Shown: positions 23,291-34,669 of the stretch, piece by piece | How the letters are laid out: the number at the start of each line of letters is the position of its first letter | Numbering within the stretch: position 1 is the first letter of the stretch | From: Microstegium vimineum | Lineage: Eukaryota > Streptophyta > Magnoliopsida > Poales > Poaceae | Assembly (NCBI GenBank): GCA_022036555.1 | Contig: CM039123.1 | Coordinates: forward strand, 12,029,217 to 12,093,216 | DNA length: 64,000 nt | Direction of reading: 5' to 3' | The notes under the pieces: generated by a model | Databases searched by the model: none | What the model saw: the letters and a program-made list of their open reading frames with translations, nothing else | Told to the model about the DNA's origin: nothing | Position numbers and translations under genes: made by a program

Positions 23291-24679
23291 GCTAGATTTG
23301 TTCCCCGGTCCATGCTTGAAGTAAATGCCTGGGAGAGCTGTGAAACATGCAGGGCATCACGAGGAGCTGTGAGATAGGAGGGATGAATGATAGAGAAAAC
23401 CGGGGACGAATGGTACATACCTGGGTCAGTTGCTGGCAGTGGAGAGGCCAAGTAGCAAAGAAGCAATGGCACCGGGATGTTCAAGGGTAACCACCATCCT
23501 CAGGGGTCACCCGAACCCCTAATGGTGGAGGATCTTGGAAAGGATGGAGGAGCAGTCCGCTTCACAGCGATGCACAGTGCCACCGCCTCAAGCTGTACAG
23601 CACCGCCGCCTCTGCTCAACCCTAGCTGGCAGCTAATGTGCTGGGTGCTGTGATGAAAGGCCCTTCCCTCCGATCCAATGATCCACATGGCTACGTGGGG
23701 CCACATCGAGAATTCAATCCTTCTAACATAAAATCCAATCTAATCCAGTCCCTTTCTTTGAAGAGCCAAGAGCCCATACATGATCCAAAAGAAACAACCC
23801 ATGAGTTAGGATTCAAGTTCAGCCCTTAGAACTTGATGGCCCATTACCAAGCCACGGCACATGAAAACATGAAAACAGTCAAGTAGGGCTAAAAGATAAA
23901 TTCAGCCAAGGAAAAGCTATCTTTGACCTACCAAAAGAAACGAGTTAGTTTCCGCACCATCTCTGTGTCACCATTGGACTGTAAATACAAGTTCACGCTT
24001 GCACATCTTGCTTGGTAAAAGATTAAAGAATAAGCAAACTAGCAAAATAACAATTCCTTTTTTCAAACAAAACAAATCATTTCATGACACACATAACTAG
24101 GAAAAATATTTGCTTGTGTGAAGGTGTAGCTGGATAGCTCACAGCTGATGCATGCATTTGCCTGCATGAGCATGTGCTTTACATGCACAACGTCAATAGT
24201 TTTGGCAAGCCAGCGAAATCTAGTAATAGTAAAGTCTGAATTCAGAAATCATAATAAGAATCAGTATAATTGTTATGACTGGCATCATTTATCAACGCCG
24301 GGCCCAGCCCAGTGGCTAGGCTGGCCAGTGTACAGGAGAGGGCTAGAAGACCAGAAGCTCTCCCTATTATATATTTTGGGTTATTTCCTTAATTATAGGA
24401 TCTGGATTGGATTGTATTAGATGTGATAGATATCCCTTTGACAATTGGAATTAATTAAGCAAGGCAAATATTATTGCCTGGCCTCAAGGGCCATCTACCG
24501 TGACCAACTGCCTCCTTCCCTGCGCGCACCCTAGGGCTCCAGCCCTCTTGCAGCCACTGCTTCCCTGCTCAGCCACGGCGCCCCAGCACCACCAACCTTG
24601 CCCCATCCTCCAATCTCCTATCCCTACGCTCTTTGCAGCCGCAGTAGGATCAAGGTGTACCAATCATAAACACGTAACT

Positions 24680-25070
24680 GAAAGACAATGGGTAGTACCA
24701 AAATGGTAACCTTAAGTTAGGTACATTTTCATTGGCGCTAGTTGCACAAGAACATGTGATAAAACCAAATACAAGCTATGATCTTAGGATCTTAGCATTC
24801 TTGGTAAAATATACTGATCGCATCATGTAATGATGTAAATGGATGTCAAAACTTTAGCTAACCTTGTGCTTTGGCACAATCATACTGATCCAGCGATTGA
24901 CAGTGGGCAACAGTCCTAAATGCCCCTATATTCAAACATGGCAGATATTGCAACTGAACGCCGCAAGCTGCAGAGCAACAAACATGGATACAAAATCCAA
25001 AAGGGGTTAGTCAGCCTGTGTGATGTGGCTTGTTAAGAACAATGACCAGGCAGTTTCACTTACATGCTCA
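24680..25070 (-). other. Probable spliced 3' UTR of the PPR gene
   Basis: Just after the PPR stop the minus strand shows GCAT/GTAAGT near 25062. It then has a CTCTGCAG acceptor near 24973, an exon-like block ending ACAAG/GTTAGC near 24862, and a CTTTCAG acceptor near 24681. The sites are well spaced and in order, suggesting introns in the 3' UTR. Transcript data are needed to confirm. Confidence 0.4.
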
Positions 25071-25075
25071 AAGTA

Positions 25076-28000
25076 CTAAATACCAGTTTTGATAGCAAGG
25101 GCTTGCAATATGGGTAAGTAGAATAACTCATTTTTCTTCTGTACAGCTGTACCCAATACACGGTATAGTTGAATATCTGGATAAACACCAACAGATAGCA
25201 TGATTGGTACGAGCATCAAAGCTTCTTTGGCAAACTGTCTTTTGCATAGTCGGTTGATTGCTGCACTAAAGTCTTCAATAGATGCCTCAAACCCTGCATC
25301 TAGAAGCTTGCCAAACCACATAATGGCCTTGTAAGGCATCCCTTTTGCACATTGAGCTTTGATAAGTGTTGTGTATGCAAATTTTCTCAGCTTGGCACCC
25401 TGTTTTCTGAAGGACTCCAGTTCCATTTCAGCGTGAATAACTAGTCCCTTTAAGCACAGCACATTAACAAGCAAGTTATAAGTAACAGGTGTGGGCATCA
25501 CTCCACGACATACCATTAGTTCATACACACCGAAAGCAGTTTTGGCATCCTGCGTTTCACAAAAACCTTGTATAAGCGTGTTGTAAGGTATTGGATCAGC
25601 ATCAAAACCTTCTCTACACATATCATCAAGAACATTCTTGGCATCATGGAACATGAACTGCTTACAAAGTCCTTTAATAACAACGCTGTAAGTTATTGCA
25701 TTTGGTTTGATACCTTTTTCAGTCATTTCTTTAAAAAGACTTAGCATGGAATGAACTTTCCCAGCTTCAGAGAGCGCATCCATCAAGGTGGTGTATGTAA
25801 CTGTTGTTGGCAGCAGACCACTTAACTGAATAGCTGTAAAATAGCGCTCTGCCATATGCAGATCCCCAATTTTGCAGTAGCCATATAGAAGAGAATTGCA
25901 TGTTACAATGGTTGGATACATACCAGCCCTAATAATCGCATAATACAGCTGAACAGCGTTACCAATATCACCCATTTTTGCATAACCATCAATAACTACA
26001 TTGTAGAGGACTACATCGGATGGCTGATATTTGCTAGCTATAGTTTCCAAATGCGACCTTGCTTCATGAAGGAATCCTTTCTTGCAAAGGCCTAGAAGAA
26101 TAGATACATGATTTACTGAAGTTGGAATTACCCTTTGAGAACAGCACATTAGATTCCAGACTTGAAGTGCTCTTCCAATTTCTCCTAGCTTGGAGTACCC
26201 ATGGATGAGGATGGAATATGCAATGACATCCAATTCCAGACCAATACTGCATATCTCACCAAGCAGGTTTTCGACCTCATAGAACAGGCCCTTCTTGAAG
26301 AGAGCATTGATAAGGACGCTATATGTGACAATATTCAACTGCATACCTTGGCCTAAGATGTCCTTTCTTATCTTCATCCCTTCTTCAACATCACCACCTT
26401 CACAGTGGCCAGCAATAAGTATAGTATAAGTAACTAGATCGGGTTTGACACCTAGGCCCCTCATCATCTCAATCATTTTTGGAATTTCTTTTGTATGACC
26501 ATGCAAGCGAAAGCCATTAATAAGGCTGTTGCAAGTGACAATATCAAGTTCCATTCCTTCTTCTGTCACACTCTGAAATATATCGAATGCTTCACGTACA
26601 GAACCTACTTTACATAGACCATGTATAATGGTTGAATATGTGTGCCTGCTCGGATTTAATCCATACTTCAACATCAGGCAGAAAACTGATTTTGCATCCT
26701 GAATGAACCCCCAATTACATAATGCAGACATGAGGGTGTTAAAGGTCATTCCCAAGGCTTTGAATTTCCCCTCTTTCCTAATCTCTTGAAGGAAAGATAA
26801 AGCTTCTCCAATTTTATCTTGCTTGCAGAGGCCATCTATGAGAATGCTATGGGAATAATCACTGGGGGGAATACCACATGACTCCATCTCTTTAAAAATC
26901 TCCAGTGCCACATCTTCCTTTCTTAGACTGTACAGCAAACTGTCATAGGTGGTTATTGAGATTTGCATGTTTAGGCTGCTCATTTTACTAAGAACATAAA
27001 GAGTATCATGATTCATCTGAGCTCTAGCATAACTATTTGCTAGAGCATCCCACACAATGCTGCTTGAATCCCACTCCCTGAATCCACTCCACAGAATATC
27101 ACATAGAGTCGGAGCAGAATCAGAACCTACAGCAAAACATATGGTAAAATTGAAGGAAAAAAAGGTTACATTTAAATGTTTTCTGTGGTTGCATGCATTG
27201 AGATACAAATCCTACCATTTGCAAGACATTTGAAAGAATATCTATGCATACACTAAGTGACAATCTGCAAATTTTTCACACTAGTGATCCTGCTATGAGT
27301 TTGCTTTCTGCAGACGATACTACTACTCCCTCCATTCCAAATTGTAATTTGTTTCGGATTTTTCACATACATAGCTTTTGCTATGCACCTAGATATATGT
27401 TATGTCTAGATACATAATTTGTCTCTTCACACTTCCACCAAATATACAACTAGCACTCTAGCCGCATGAAAGTTGCAGCTTGGTAATGGATGATCATAAA
27501 TTTCAAATAAATACGATTAGCGTAGGAACTTCAGTATATTAACAAATGATCCTAGATTTAATCAAATTATAATTAACTGCACGAAAAATGCAACCCAGCC
27601 TCGGCAAATACTGTTTCCTTCTGACAAAATTAAGGGAAGAGCATGGCGATTGCAGCTATATTAAGGAATAACTGTGCTTTCATGTTCCCGGCAAGAGCAA
27701 CAGCTACTTATATACAGACACAAGAGTCAAGCACTCACACCGAGCTCACCTTGCTCATCCACCATCTTGGCCAGCTCGTCGCGCATCTCCCGCCACCTAG
27801 TCTGCCACAGAAGCTCATGGAAGTGGCTAAACCGTGCGGCGATAGAGGCCTTCCGCTCGAGCTCCGCACTGTCCTCATCGAGCGCCCCCTGCCGTACCCA
27901 GCCACGCCCAGGCGGTCCATCTCCCGCCCCGCCTGCACGGGGAGGGGCTAGCGGCGCGTCCCTACCCACAAACGCCTCCTCCTCGGACTCTGTTCCAGCC

Positions 28001-28125
28001 GCCGACAACGCCACCGCGTAGGGAGAGTAGGAGAGCCCTCTACGTGGAGGTCTGGATGGGGCGGGAGTGCGGTGCTGGAGGTGAGGCAGGAGGAAGCGGA
28101 AGGGGATGCGTGGTCGAAAGAGCAT
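25076..28125 (-). CDS. P-class pentatricopeptide repeat protein, two exons
   Basis: Predicted RNA-binding helical-repeat protein of mitochondria or plastids. Exon 1 is 28125-27750 and exon 2 is 27126-25076; CAAG/GTGAGC and TGTAG/GTTCTG are the splice borders, and the join gives 2427 nt, 808 residues. The first ~48 residues (MLFRPRIPFRFLLPHL..., Arg-rich, no acidic residues) look like an organelle presequence, more mitochondrial than plastid. From about residue 165 there are some 16-17 PPR motifs of ~35 residues, for example VTYTILIAGHCEGGDVEEGM and ITYSVVIKGLCKQ. I see no E, DYW or SMR domain, so it is P-class. It resembles the Arabidopsis At1g13630-type proteins, but that assignment is from memory. 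The reading frame is intact. Confidence 0.9.
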
Positions 28126-28310
28126 CCGAAGCGGGGCAGGGTTTCATGGCGGGGGAGCGCGGTCATGTGGAAGGGCCTCCGTGCGCTTGTCGGCGGTGGC
28201 GGCGGTCATGTGGAGGAGGCTTTAGCGGCGGCGCGGCGGCAGCGGCGCGTGTGGTTCCGGTCGGGGTTTTTTTTGCCTGTGTGTGGAAAGGAGAAGTGTG
28301 AAACTGACTA

Positions 28311-28385
28311 TGGGCCAAAAGATTTTTGGGCATAGATTTAGTGGGCTGAATGCCATGCCGTCAGACAGCATTGGGTTAGTGGGCC
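28311..28385 (-). promoter_or_regulatory. Two TGGGCC (site II) motifs upstream of the PPR gene
   Basis: TGGGCC occurs at 28311-28316 and 28380-28385, roughly 190 and 255 bp upstream of the PPR start codon. Paired site II elements bound by TCP factors are common in plant genes for organelle proteins, including PPR genes. Function here is inferred. Confidence 0.45.
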
Positions 28386-28409
28386 GAATGCTCATCCAAA
28401 TAGAACTAG

Positions 28410-29903
28410 GGGTCCGTTTGGGAGAGCTGTGCTCCCTGATTCTCCAGCTGTGCTCCCTGATTCACTGGTGAAGTGATTCTGAGCGATTCTCTGGTAGAAG
28501 CGATTCTGTTTGATAAAATCGTTTGGCAATTTGTCTGTGAAGTGATTCCTGAAAGAGAGGATTTTGATGTAACGGTCCGCGAGGAGCAAAAGGCGCGAGC
28601 GTGGGTAGGCGACGGCGGCTGCCAAAAGGCGTAGGTTAGTCTCGCCCCGCGCCCACCCCTTGCTTATATAGGCGTCCTGACGAGCTCCCACGTTGGAGGC
28701 CCATTAGTAACCCTAAACCTAGTCTAATTCGGGAACCCGAATTAAGCTTCCAGCCCCTTAAGCGTGCGACCCTATGGGCTCACGCATACATAGACATGGC
28801 CCAAGTACTCTTACTCGACCAATAGTTGATAGCGGCCTCTAGCAAGGCGTGTCAACTCCTATGCATACGCTATGATCATATCAGACGAACCACTATGACC
28901 ATGTACAAGTTATTCCCTTCGCCACTCGATATATGGTTCAACTCGTGGGTTAACACTTAACCCAAGCATGGCCATACATTTGTTGATCCAATCACATGAG
29001 TGATCCAGTGATATCTCTCTCACGAAGAGAGGGACAAATTCCATCTTGATTGTCTATGTCTCATAGCATGTTTTCCCGACCACCCAAGGACCACCTTTAT
29101 AACTACCCAATAACGGAGTAGCGTTTGATAGTCTCTAAGTAGATCGTTTCACATCTTGAGTACATACCACAATCTCAGGTCTAAGGACATAACGTACATG
29201 ACATGAATAGAGACTTTCTCTTGTTGGGTCAGTCCAGCCTACATGTCTCACATGTGCCCACATTATTAGTTTGACATCTACATGTCTATGACTTGTGAAA
29301 CATAGCCATCAACTAATACATGTGCTGGTCTAATATTCAAGTGTGCTCTTACAAGAATGCCGACCAGGGACAACTTTTAGAATAACCATTCAAGTAATTG
29401 AGTTCCACAAACAATTCACATAATCGTCAATCAATACTAGTTGTCTATAATGGATATTCAAAGAACACTTTATTAATCATGGATACAATCGGAATATAAT
29501 CATCTACATGATTAGCTCTAGGGCATATTCCTAACAGGGGCGGCCGCCGGAGCACTCCGCTCGTCGCTCCTCTCGCGTCGCCCAACGAGAGCCGCGATGC
29601 GGCGCCGCACGGAAGGGACGGGAGAGACGGTGTGGGAGGGGAGACCGAAGGGATTCCTATATTTATATGAGTGGCATTTGCGGGTAAATATCATCAATGT
29701 TTGTGGGGAGATCTATAGCCTCATATGGTGGGGATCAGGAGTGAATCCGGGGAAGGAGCTTTTTTCGGCCCCCTCGAATGTACACAAAATAGAGAGCGAT
29801 TCACTTTGATTCCTTGGAGAAGCTGGGGGCGAATTTTCACGTTTGGCTGGCGCGGAGCGATTCTCTAGGAGAATCTGCTCGTCGGAGCGCTCCCAAATGC
29901 AGC
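28410..29903. mobile_element. TIR element with nested solo LTR
   Basis: The left end GGGTCCGTTTGGGAG and right end CTCCCAAATGCAGC(C) are imperfect inverted repeats, and CTAG flanks both sides (28406-28409, 29904-29907). The interior repeats GTGATTCT/GCGATTCTC motifs near both ends, as in a common grass TIR family. A solo LTR inserted at 28568 makes up most of its length. The superfamily is not clear. Confidence 0.55.
28568..29536 (-). mobile_element. Solo LTR (copia-like), minus orientation
   Basis: The 969-bp block is TGTAACGGTCC...CATATTCCTAACA on the plus strand; read minus it begins TGTTAGGAATATGCCCTAGA, the typical start of a large grass Ty1/copia LTR family. No internal coding region adjoins it. 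The flanking five bases do not match, so it may be a recombination product or have degraded ends. Confidence 0.7.
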
Positions 29904-29907
29904 CTAG

Positions 29908-30989
29908 ATTTCTTTGGGTCCCATTGAGAAAGAAAAGGTCCATCATGCCTCAGCTATTAAAGCGAAAAAAATCTACTTTTCCTCTCAAGTTTTATGAAAG
30001 TCAACTTACTTTCTAAACTCAAAAACTGGACAAACTATCTCTTTTAACTTTCAAAATCGTACATTTTAGCTTCTTAAAGTGTTTCGAAGACGGTCTTATC
30101 TTTATCCTTTTTATTTATTTTAGCTAAATATTTTTTTAAAAATATAGTAAACTATATAATAATCATAAAATGTAAAATGCAATTGTATTCGACTCCATAT
30201 AAGTATATCCATATTGGGAACATATATTATGGTATGCTTTAGTATAAACTTTTTTTTAGACATAGATATATTTTTTTATTAATTGTAATAATTTATAGTT
30301 GCAGTTATAGACCAATCATGGTGAAATATTTATATAGTGACCTAAATATGGTATGCTTGAACTGTAGTTAAAATAAATTTAAACATATCTTATATAATAA
30401 AATTTATAATCATCCTGTCCTACTAGTGATTTCTGTGGCTGATAAGTTGGCTAGTGCTGTTTTGTTATGAGATAAAAATATTATATCATGACTAATAAGT
30501 TGGATCGATAAATTCAATCAAGACGAATGTCTAATAAGTAGTATTATTATATTATTTTTAATCATATTTTCATAATATATTTATTTAATATCATAAGTTT
30601 TTTTTTAATTTTCTATATAATCATTTCGGTCACTTTAACCTTTGAAGATGTAGAATGCCTCGAGACGAGGGAGTAGTTGTCAAGATTGAACGCGATCACC
30701 TTTTTTTTAAAATAAATACACTCACACACTTGTTTACTTTGAACCCGGCGAGGATGGTATATATGCGTTCCTAAAAAAAAAGAGGATGGTATATATGCAA
30801 CTAACACAACACAGTAACATCTTTTCATGTGTGTGTTTGGCAAATGCGTCCAGCGCGGCTCAGATGCTTCACGACATGCATGGAGACGGAATGACATGTG
30901 GAAAGCATAAAAGGCCCCAAAACTCAACACGTCGCACTTCTTTTTCCCTTACGCAGGTTCGATTCTCTTCCAGCTCCTGGTAGTACTAG
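29908..30989. other. AT-rich intergenic region
   Basis: No gene. It contains a degenerate CTGATAAGTTGGC MITE relative near 30440 and many T/A runs. Confidence 0.4.
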
Positions 30990-31126
30990 TATTTAAACTT
31001 CACCGACGGCAGGCGCTCCAGCCCGAACAAAAATTGGTGGACCGAGATTGCGTTGCGCCACCGTAGCAGAACGCCTCCGGCAGGAGCAGGAAGCAGCTCG
31101 CGTCAAGTCGTATTTTCCGCCTCCAG
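30990..31126 (+). promoter_or_regulatory. TATA-like box and 5' UTR exon of micropeptide gene 1
   Basis: A TATTTAAA box at 30990 is followed about 30 bp later by a GC-rich leader ending CTCCAG/GTACGC at 31126. The leader carries GGAGCAGGAAGCAGCTC, closely matching the leader of the second gene. The acceptor TACTCAG lies at 31272, giving a 146-bp 5'-UTR intron. Confidence 0.5.
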
Positions 31127-31320
31127 GTACGCGCAACTGCTACTCATTTTCATTCGCTGGCCACCTGCTACCGCTGTCCACTTCAATTCCACGCAACTGA
31201 AGAAGAATACGACCGATTGCTCCCGTCCATATGCGAAATGAAGTGCTCAGATTTCCTCGTGTTTGTACTCAGGTCGGTCGGTCGGTCGCGTCGCGTCGCG
31301 TACACAGACGCCGCGGCGAG

Positions 31321-31404
31321 ATGCAGATGGTGCTGGTGATCTCGCTGCCGCTGGTGGTCCTCGTCGTCATCGTCGCCATCGTCCTCTGCATCATCTGCCG
31401 CTGA
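31321..31404 (+). CDS. 27-residue single-pass membrane micropeptide, copy 1
   Basis: ATG at 31321, TGA at 31402-31404. The peptide is a near-uniform run of V, L and I interrupted by Ser8-Leu9-Pro10 and an Ala, ending VLCIICR, so it is essentially one transmembrane helix with a two-cysteine, Arg-capped end. The paralogue at 33587 has exactly the same length and 19 of 27 identical residues; the other changes are conservative. At DNA level several codons differ only synonymously (for example CTG/CTC, TCG/TCA, CGC/CGT, and different stop codons), suggesting selection on the peptide. The ORF sits in the exon just after a 5'-UTR intron, 48 bp in. No longer frame follows. I do not recognise a named family. 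Confidence 0.72.
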   Translation: MQMVLVISLPLVVLVVIVAIVLCIICR

Positions 31405-31611
31405 TCGCCAGATTGGAGATCGCCCGGGGGCCGCAACAGCACCACACAACATGCGTTGCGACGTCGCCGTCGGCTGCTCATCAGCAGTTACCTGACTGTT
31501 TTGTAATCGTCACAGCATAAATAGCGAGCGTGTGTTTCCACTTCGGTGTGTATTACGATTTGGGTATTGATTGGTTTTAATTTGGTCCTTTCATGTCCTT
31601 TTCCTCCTCTT

Positions 31612-31636
31612 CCCCCCCCCCCCCCCCCCCCCCCCC
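31612..31636 (+). repeat. 25-nt C tract downstream of micropeptide gene 1
   Basis: An uninterrupted C run preceded by a CT-rich stretch lies about 210 bp after the stop codon. A 13-nt C run (33801-33813) followed by CT repeats lies at a similar place after the second copy. Length may be unreliable. Confidence 0.85.
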
Positions 31637-32109
31637 TTTGATTGACTCCAAAGGAGTAGAGTTGTGTGCATGCTGTGTTCTGCACTAGCTTGTCTTCGTA
31701 CCTAAGCAACTAGAGGTTTCTCAAGCCTTTTGAGTCTTGATCTGACCACAGATCTGGGGTAAGCTTGTATCAGTTCACTGGTGAGTGACGAAATGGCCAA
31801 TGACCGGTTAAGTAAGATAGACCAGCTTATCAGCTGTATCCACCACCGCTGGCTGGCTTGGCTTCACTCTCACCGTGAACTGTGAAGCAAAGCAGCAGCA
31901 CCGTCCAGCTAGGTTCAGGCGCTCGGCGCTCGGCGCGGCGCCACCGGAGCACGTCACGTGGCACGCGTTTTCCCTTGCTTGCCCGGCCGATTTTAACGGG
32001 CTCCCACCACCGCACCCGTTGGCATCGGCCATCATCGCCTTCTCGCACCCTTTATCGGCTCTGGCATCTTGCCCCGCTCTTCTTCCCCCGTCGCGTCGCG
32101 GTCTCCATT

Positions 32110-32197
32110 ACCGTCGCCTCCCACCCTTCCCCACCTCGCTGCGTGCTCCGATCCGGCCAGGCAAGAGCAGGAAGTACAGCTCCATCCGCGCGCGCAG
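32110..32197 (+). promoter_or_regulatory. 5' UTR exon of micropeptide gene 2
   Basis: The leader contains GGCAAGAGCAGGAAGTACAGC, matching the first gene's leader, and ends GCGCAG/GTACTG at 32197. The acceptor TTTTGCAG at 33577 implies a 1380-bp intron. The transcription start is not resolved. Larger frames in the leader (31875-32370) overlap each other in several frames and are not taken as genes. Confidence 0.5.
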
Positions 32198-33586
32198 GTA
32201 CTGGTCCCTCGACTCTGTCCCTCTTGCATGCCCTTCATCATCAATTATTTATTTCCCCAGTCCGTTCGAGGATCCCGCGCTCCGCCGCCGTCGTAGATAT
32301 TGTTACCTCAGCAGTTTCAGGTTTCATTCATGATGATCTGATTCGCCCCCATGGAATCTTGAATCTGTAGCTGTGGTCTGGTCTGTGGCTTCTTCCTTCT
32401 CACCTAGCTTCTTTTGATCTCGACAAAATCACCCTTCGATCCTGGTTGCTTCCATCCATGCCTTGCCGACTCAAGCTAAGTGCTGTGCGAGTGGGATACG
32501 CTTATGCCTATGATGACGTCCTTTGGTACATCAATACTAGTGCGTACGTACCGTACGTGTTTCATGAATTTTATTACTTCGATTTGAGTAGCTTTCAGCA
32601 GAAACCTAAATACGGAGTAGTTGTTTAGTGATAGCTAGCTGCACTGCAGAGCAGCATATTTTTATATCGGCTTAGGTTAGGAAATCATGGAGTGGTTGAG
32701 GGAGCAAGAACTGTGCCTCGCTATTATTCTGGACAAAGTTCCAGACCGCAAGAGTCATCTGTTGACTGACGAAGGTGAGTGATCTAGGCGCGGCGAGACT
32801 TTGGTGTCCAAGTTTGACTGCCTCCAACTACTCCGTACTAGCGAAGCGGACTAGCAGTGAATCAGTGATCCATAAACTCTTAGGAGCAGAAAGAACCTAC
32901 CTACAGTAGTTCTAGTGCATGCGTGCGCCTGGCTGAGGGAGAGAAAGGAAGAAGATGCTGATACCCTCTACTCCCATCTCAGCCAAGTCCGTCCGTCCCT
33001 ACTCCCTAGAGCCCTAGAAAGGACCAGTAGCGAACCAACACCTCCTACAGCCTTCTGTGATGTGCTGCTCTGTTCTAAAAAATCCAAAGGCGGGTTAATT
33101 TGACCCAAAATAATAAAGCGCCACACTGATCAAGAATCGATTCGTGCCGGCCGGCGGGCAAGGTGTGCCCTTTCCATTGGGAAATCGGATCCAATTCCTT
33201 TCCAACAATGAGCCACTGCTGTGCCTTTAGTCTAAACCAAAAAGCTGTGCTCATGTATTGTATTGAATAGCAAATATCGAGGCGGTTGTCAGGTTCCTAT
33301 AGAGGTCCAATGCGCCTGAATTTCTCTGCGAGTCTGTGACTGCTTTTGCAACAAACACTCAAATCAAATGGAGTGGCTGGTGATCAAGAATAGTAGAATA
33401 CGGATGCCATTCTGAATATAATATACTGTACTTAACTCATTGTGTTATAAAGGCCAGCCCTGCAGATTATAGAATCTGGCCAGCCTGTACTACCAAAAGC
33501 ACCGTATTACAGATGATGACATTTTTGCTATTTTTCCAGCCGTGAAAAGATAAGCTTGGTTGCATCTCATTTTGCAGGGAGATCAG

Positions 33587-33670
33587 ATGGAGTTCGTGCT
33601 CATCATTTCACTGCCGCTCCTCATCCTGATCATCATCGTCGCCGTCGTCCTCTGCATCATCTGCCGTTAG
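33587..33670 (+). CDS. 27-residue single-pass membrane micropeptide, copy 2
   Basis: ATG at 33587 lies only nine bases after the TTTTGCAG splice acceptor; TAG stop at 33668-33670. Like copy 1 it is hydrophobic from residue 3 to 26, has Ser8-Leu9-Pro10, an IVAVVLCIICR end and no charged residue between Glu2 and Arg27. Conservation of length, Pro position, the two Cys and the final Arg, with synonymous drift, supports real translation. The matching exon structure and leader show that the pair arose by tandem duplication of a whole gene. Function is unknown; a regulator of a membrane complex is one possibility by analogy with other single-helix micropeptides. Confidence 0.72.
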   Translation: MEFVLIISLPLLILIIIVAVVLCIICR

Positions 33671-33800
33671 GCTGAACGTCCACAGAGAAGAAAAAAATAT
33701 CCAGCACCCCGTCTCTGCCGTGGTGATCATATCATCATACCATGTGCTAGTGTTAAATTGACTTTGTACAACATGTGACCTCATAAAACCTTTTTTTTCT

Positions 33801-33832
33801 CCCCCCCCCCCCCTCCCTCTCTCTCTCTCTCC
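33801..33832 (+). repeat. C tract and CT microsatellite
   Basis: A run of C (33801-33813) is followed by CCT/CT repeats, about 130 bp after the micropeptide 2 stop codon. Confidence 0.8.
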
Positions 33833-34257
33833 ATTGCCGTGTGATTAATCGGCTGTAGCTCTGGACATTAATTGTTTCTTTTATCTTCTCTATTCTTCCT
33901 AAAAGAGGCTTCGACCCCATGACGCTGTGCTCTTGTCTTTCCGTTATTCTGCAATCTGCATCCTTCCAGACCCCAGAAATGTTTTCAGGGGATATGGCAG
34001 ACTGGACACGCCTTTTGCGTTCGTGCGAATCCGCGACGTGCGGTGCTGCCGCGCTTTTGTGCCGTTTGTCGTGCCGCCCCACGACGGAAGGCGCAACGCC
34101 GGAACAAGAATCCTCTACTCGCATTTGTTATTTTGTTCGAGGAAGAAACGCAAAAAGAAGCCGCTGCCTTGTCCTCCCACCTTCCGTGTGCGTGAAGTGT
34201 GATGAACTGATGATCGAGTCATCCAACAACGCGTTGCCGACACTTTTGTCACACTTA

Positions 34258-34667
34258 CTCCCTCCGTCCCATAAATTTTGTAATTGTAGGACTTTTGGAG
34301 CAAACTAAGATGAGTATAAAATGGCTATTTTACCCTTACAAAAGTTTCTAATACACTGACAAACAGTTCAGATTTGAAATCATTATAAATACGGTACCAA
34401 CACAGGCACGACACACATGGTAATTCTAGAAGATATAAAAAAAATACTCTAGTGCAATCATCGCATGAGATGGTACTAGAAGACCATGTACTGCATTTTA
34501 TTTATAATGTTCGGGAAACATCCATAACCGTGAGATGACACAATACTCCTAGGGTGGGTCCTACTTGATGTGATAGCTAGCCATATAATAATTCCATACT
34601 CTAGAATTGCAATATTTTTAGGAAAATTTTGAATTCTAGGATTGCAAAATTTACGGGACGGAGGAAG
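34258..34667. mobile_element. Stowaway MITE
   Basis: A 410-bp AT-rich element with ends CTCCCTCCGTCCCATAAATT and TTTACGGGACGGAGGAAG, flanked by TA at 34256-34257 and 34668-34669. Sub-terminal GAATTCTAGGATTGCAAAAT / ATTTTGTAATTG repeats are also inverted. Confidence 0.9.
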
Positions 34668-34669
34668 TA

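Noticed and set aside
27327..27420. CTCCCTCCATTCCAAATTGT left end of a Stowaway in the PPR 5' intron region
   Set aside because: No matching right end with TA duplication was found, so it is at best a truncated relic.
31875..32370. 150-160-residue plus-strand frames before the second micropeptide
   Set aside because: Three overlapping frames are open in the GC-rich leader, with Ser/Arg/Pro-rich composition and no domain; the region has a splice donor at 32197.
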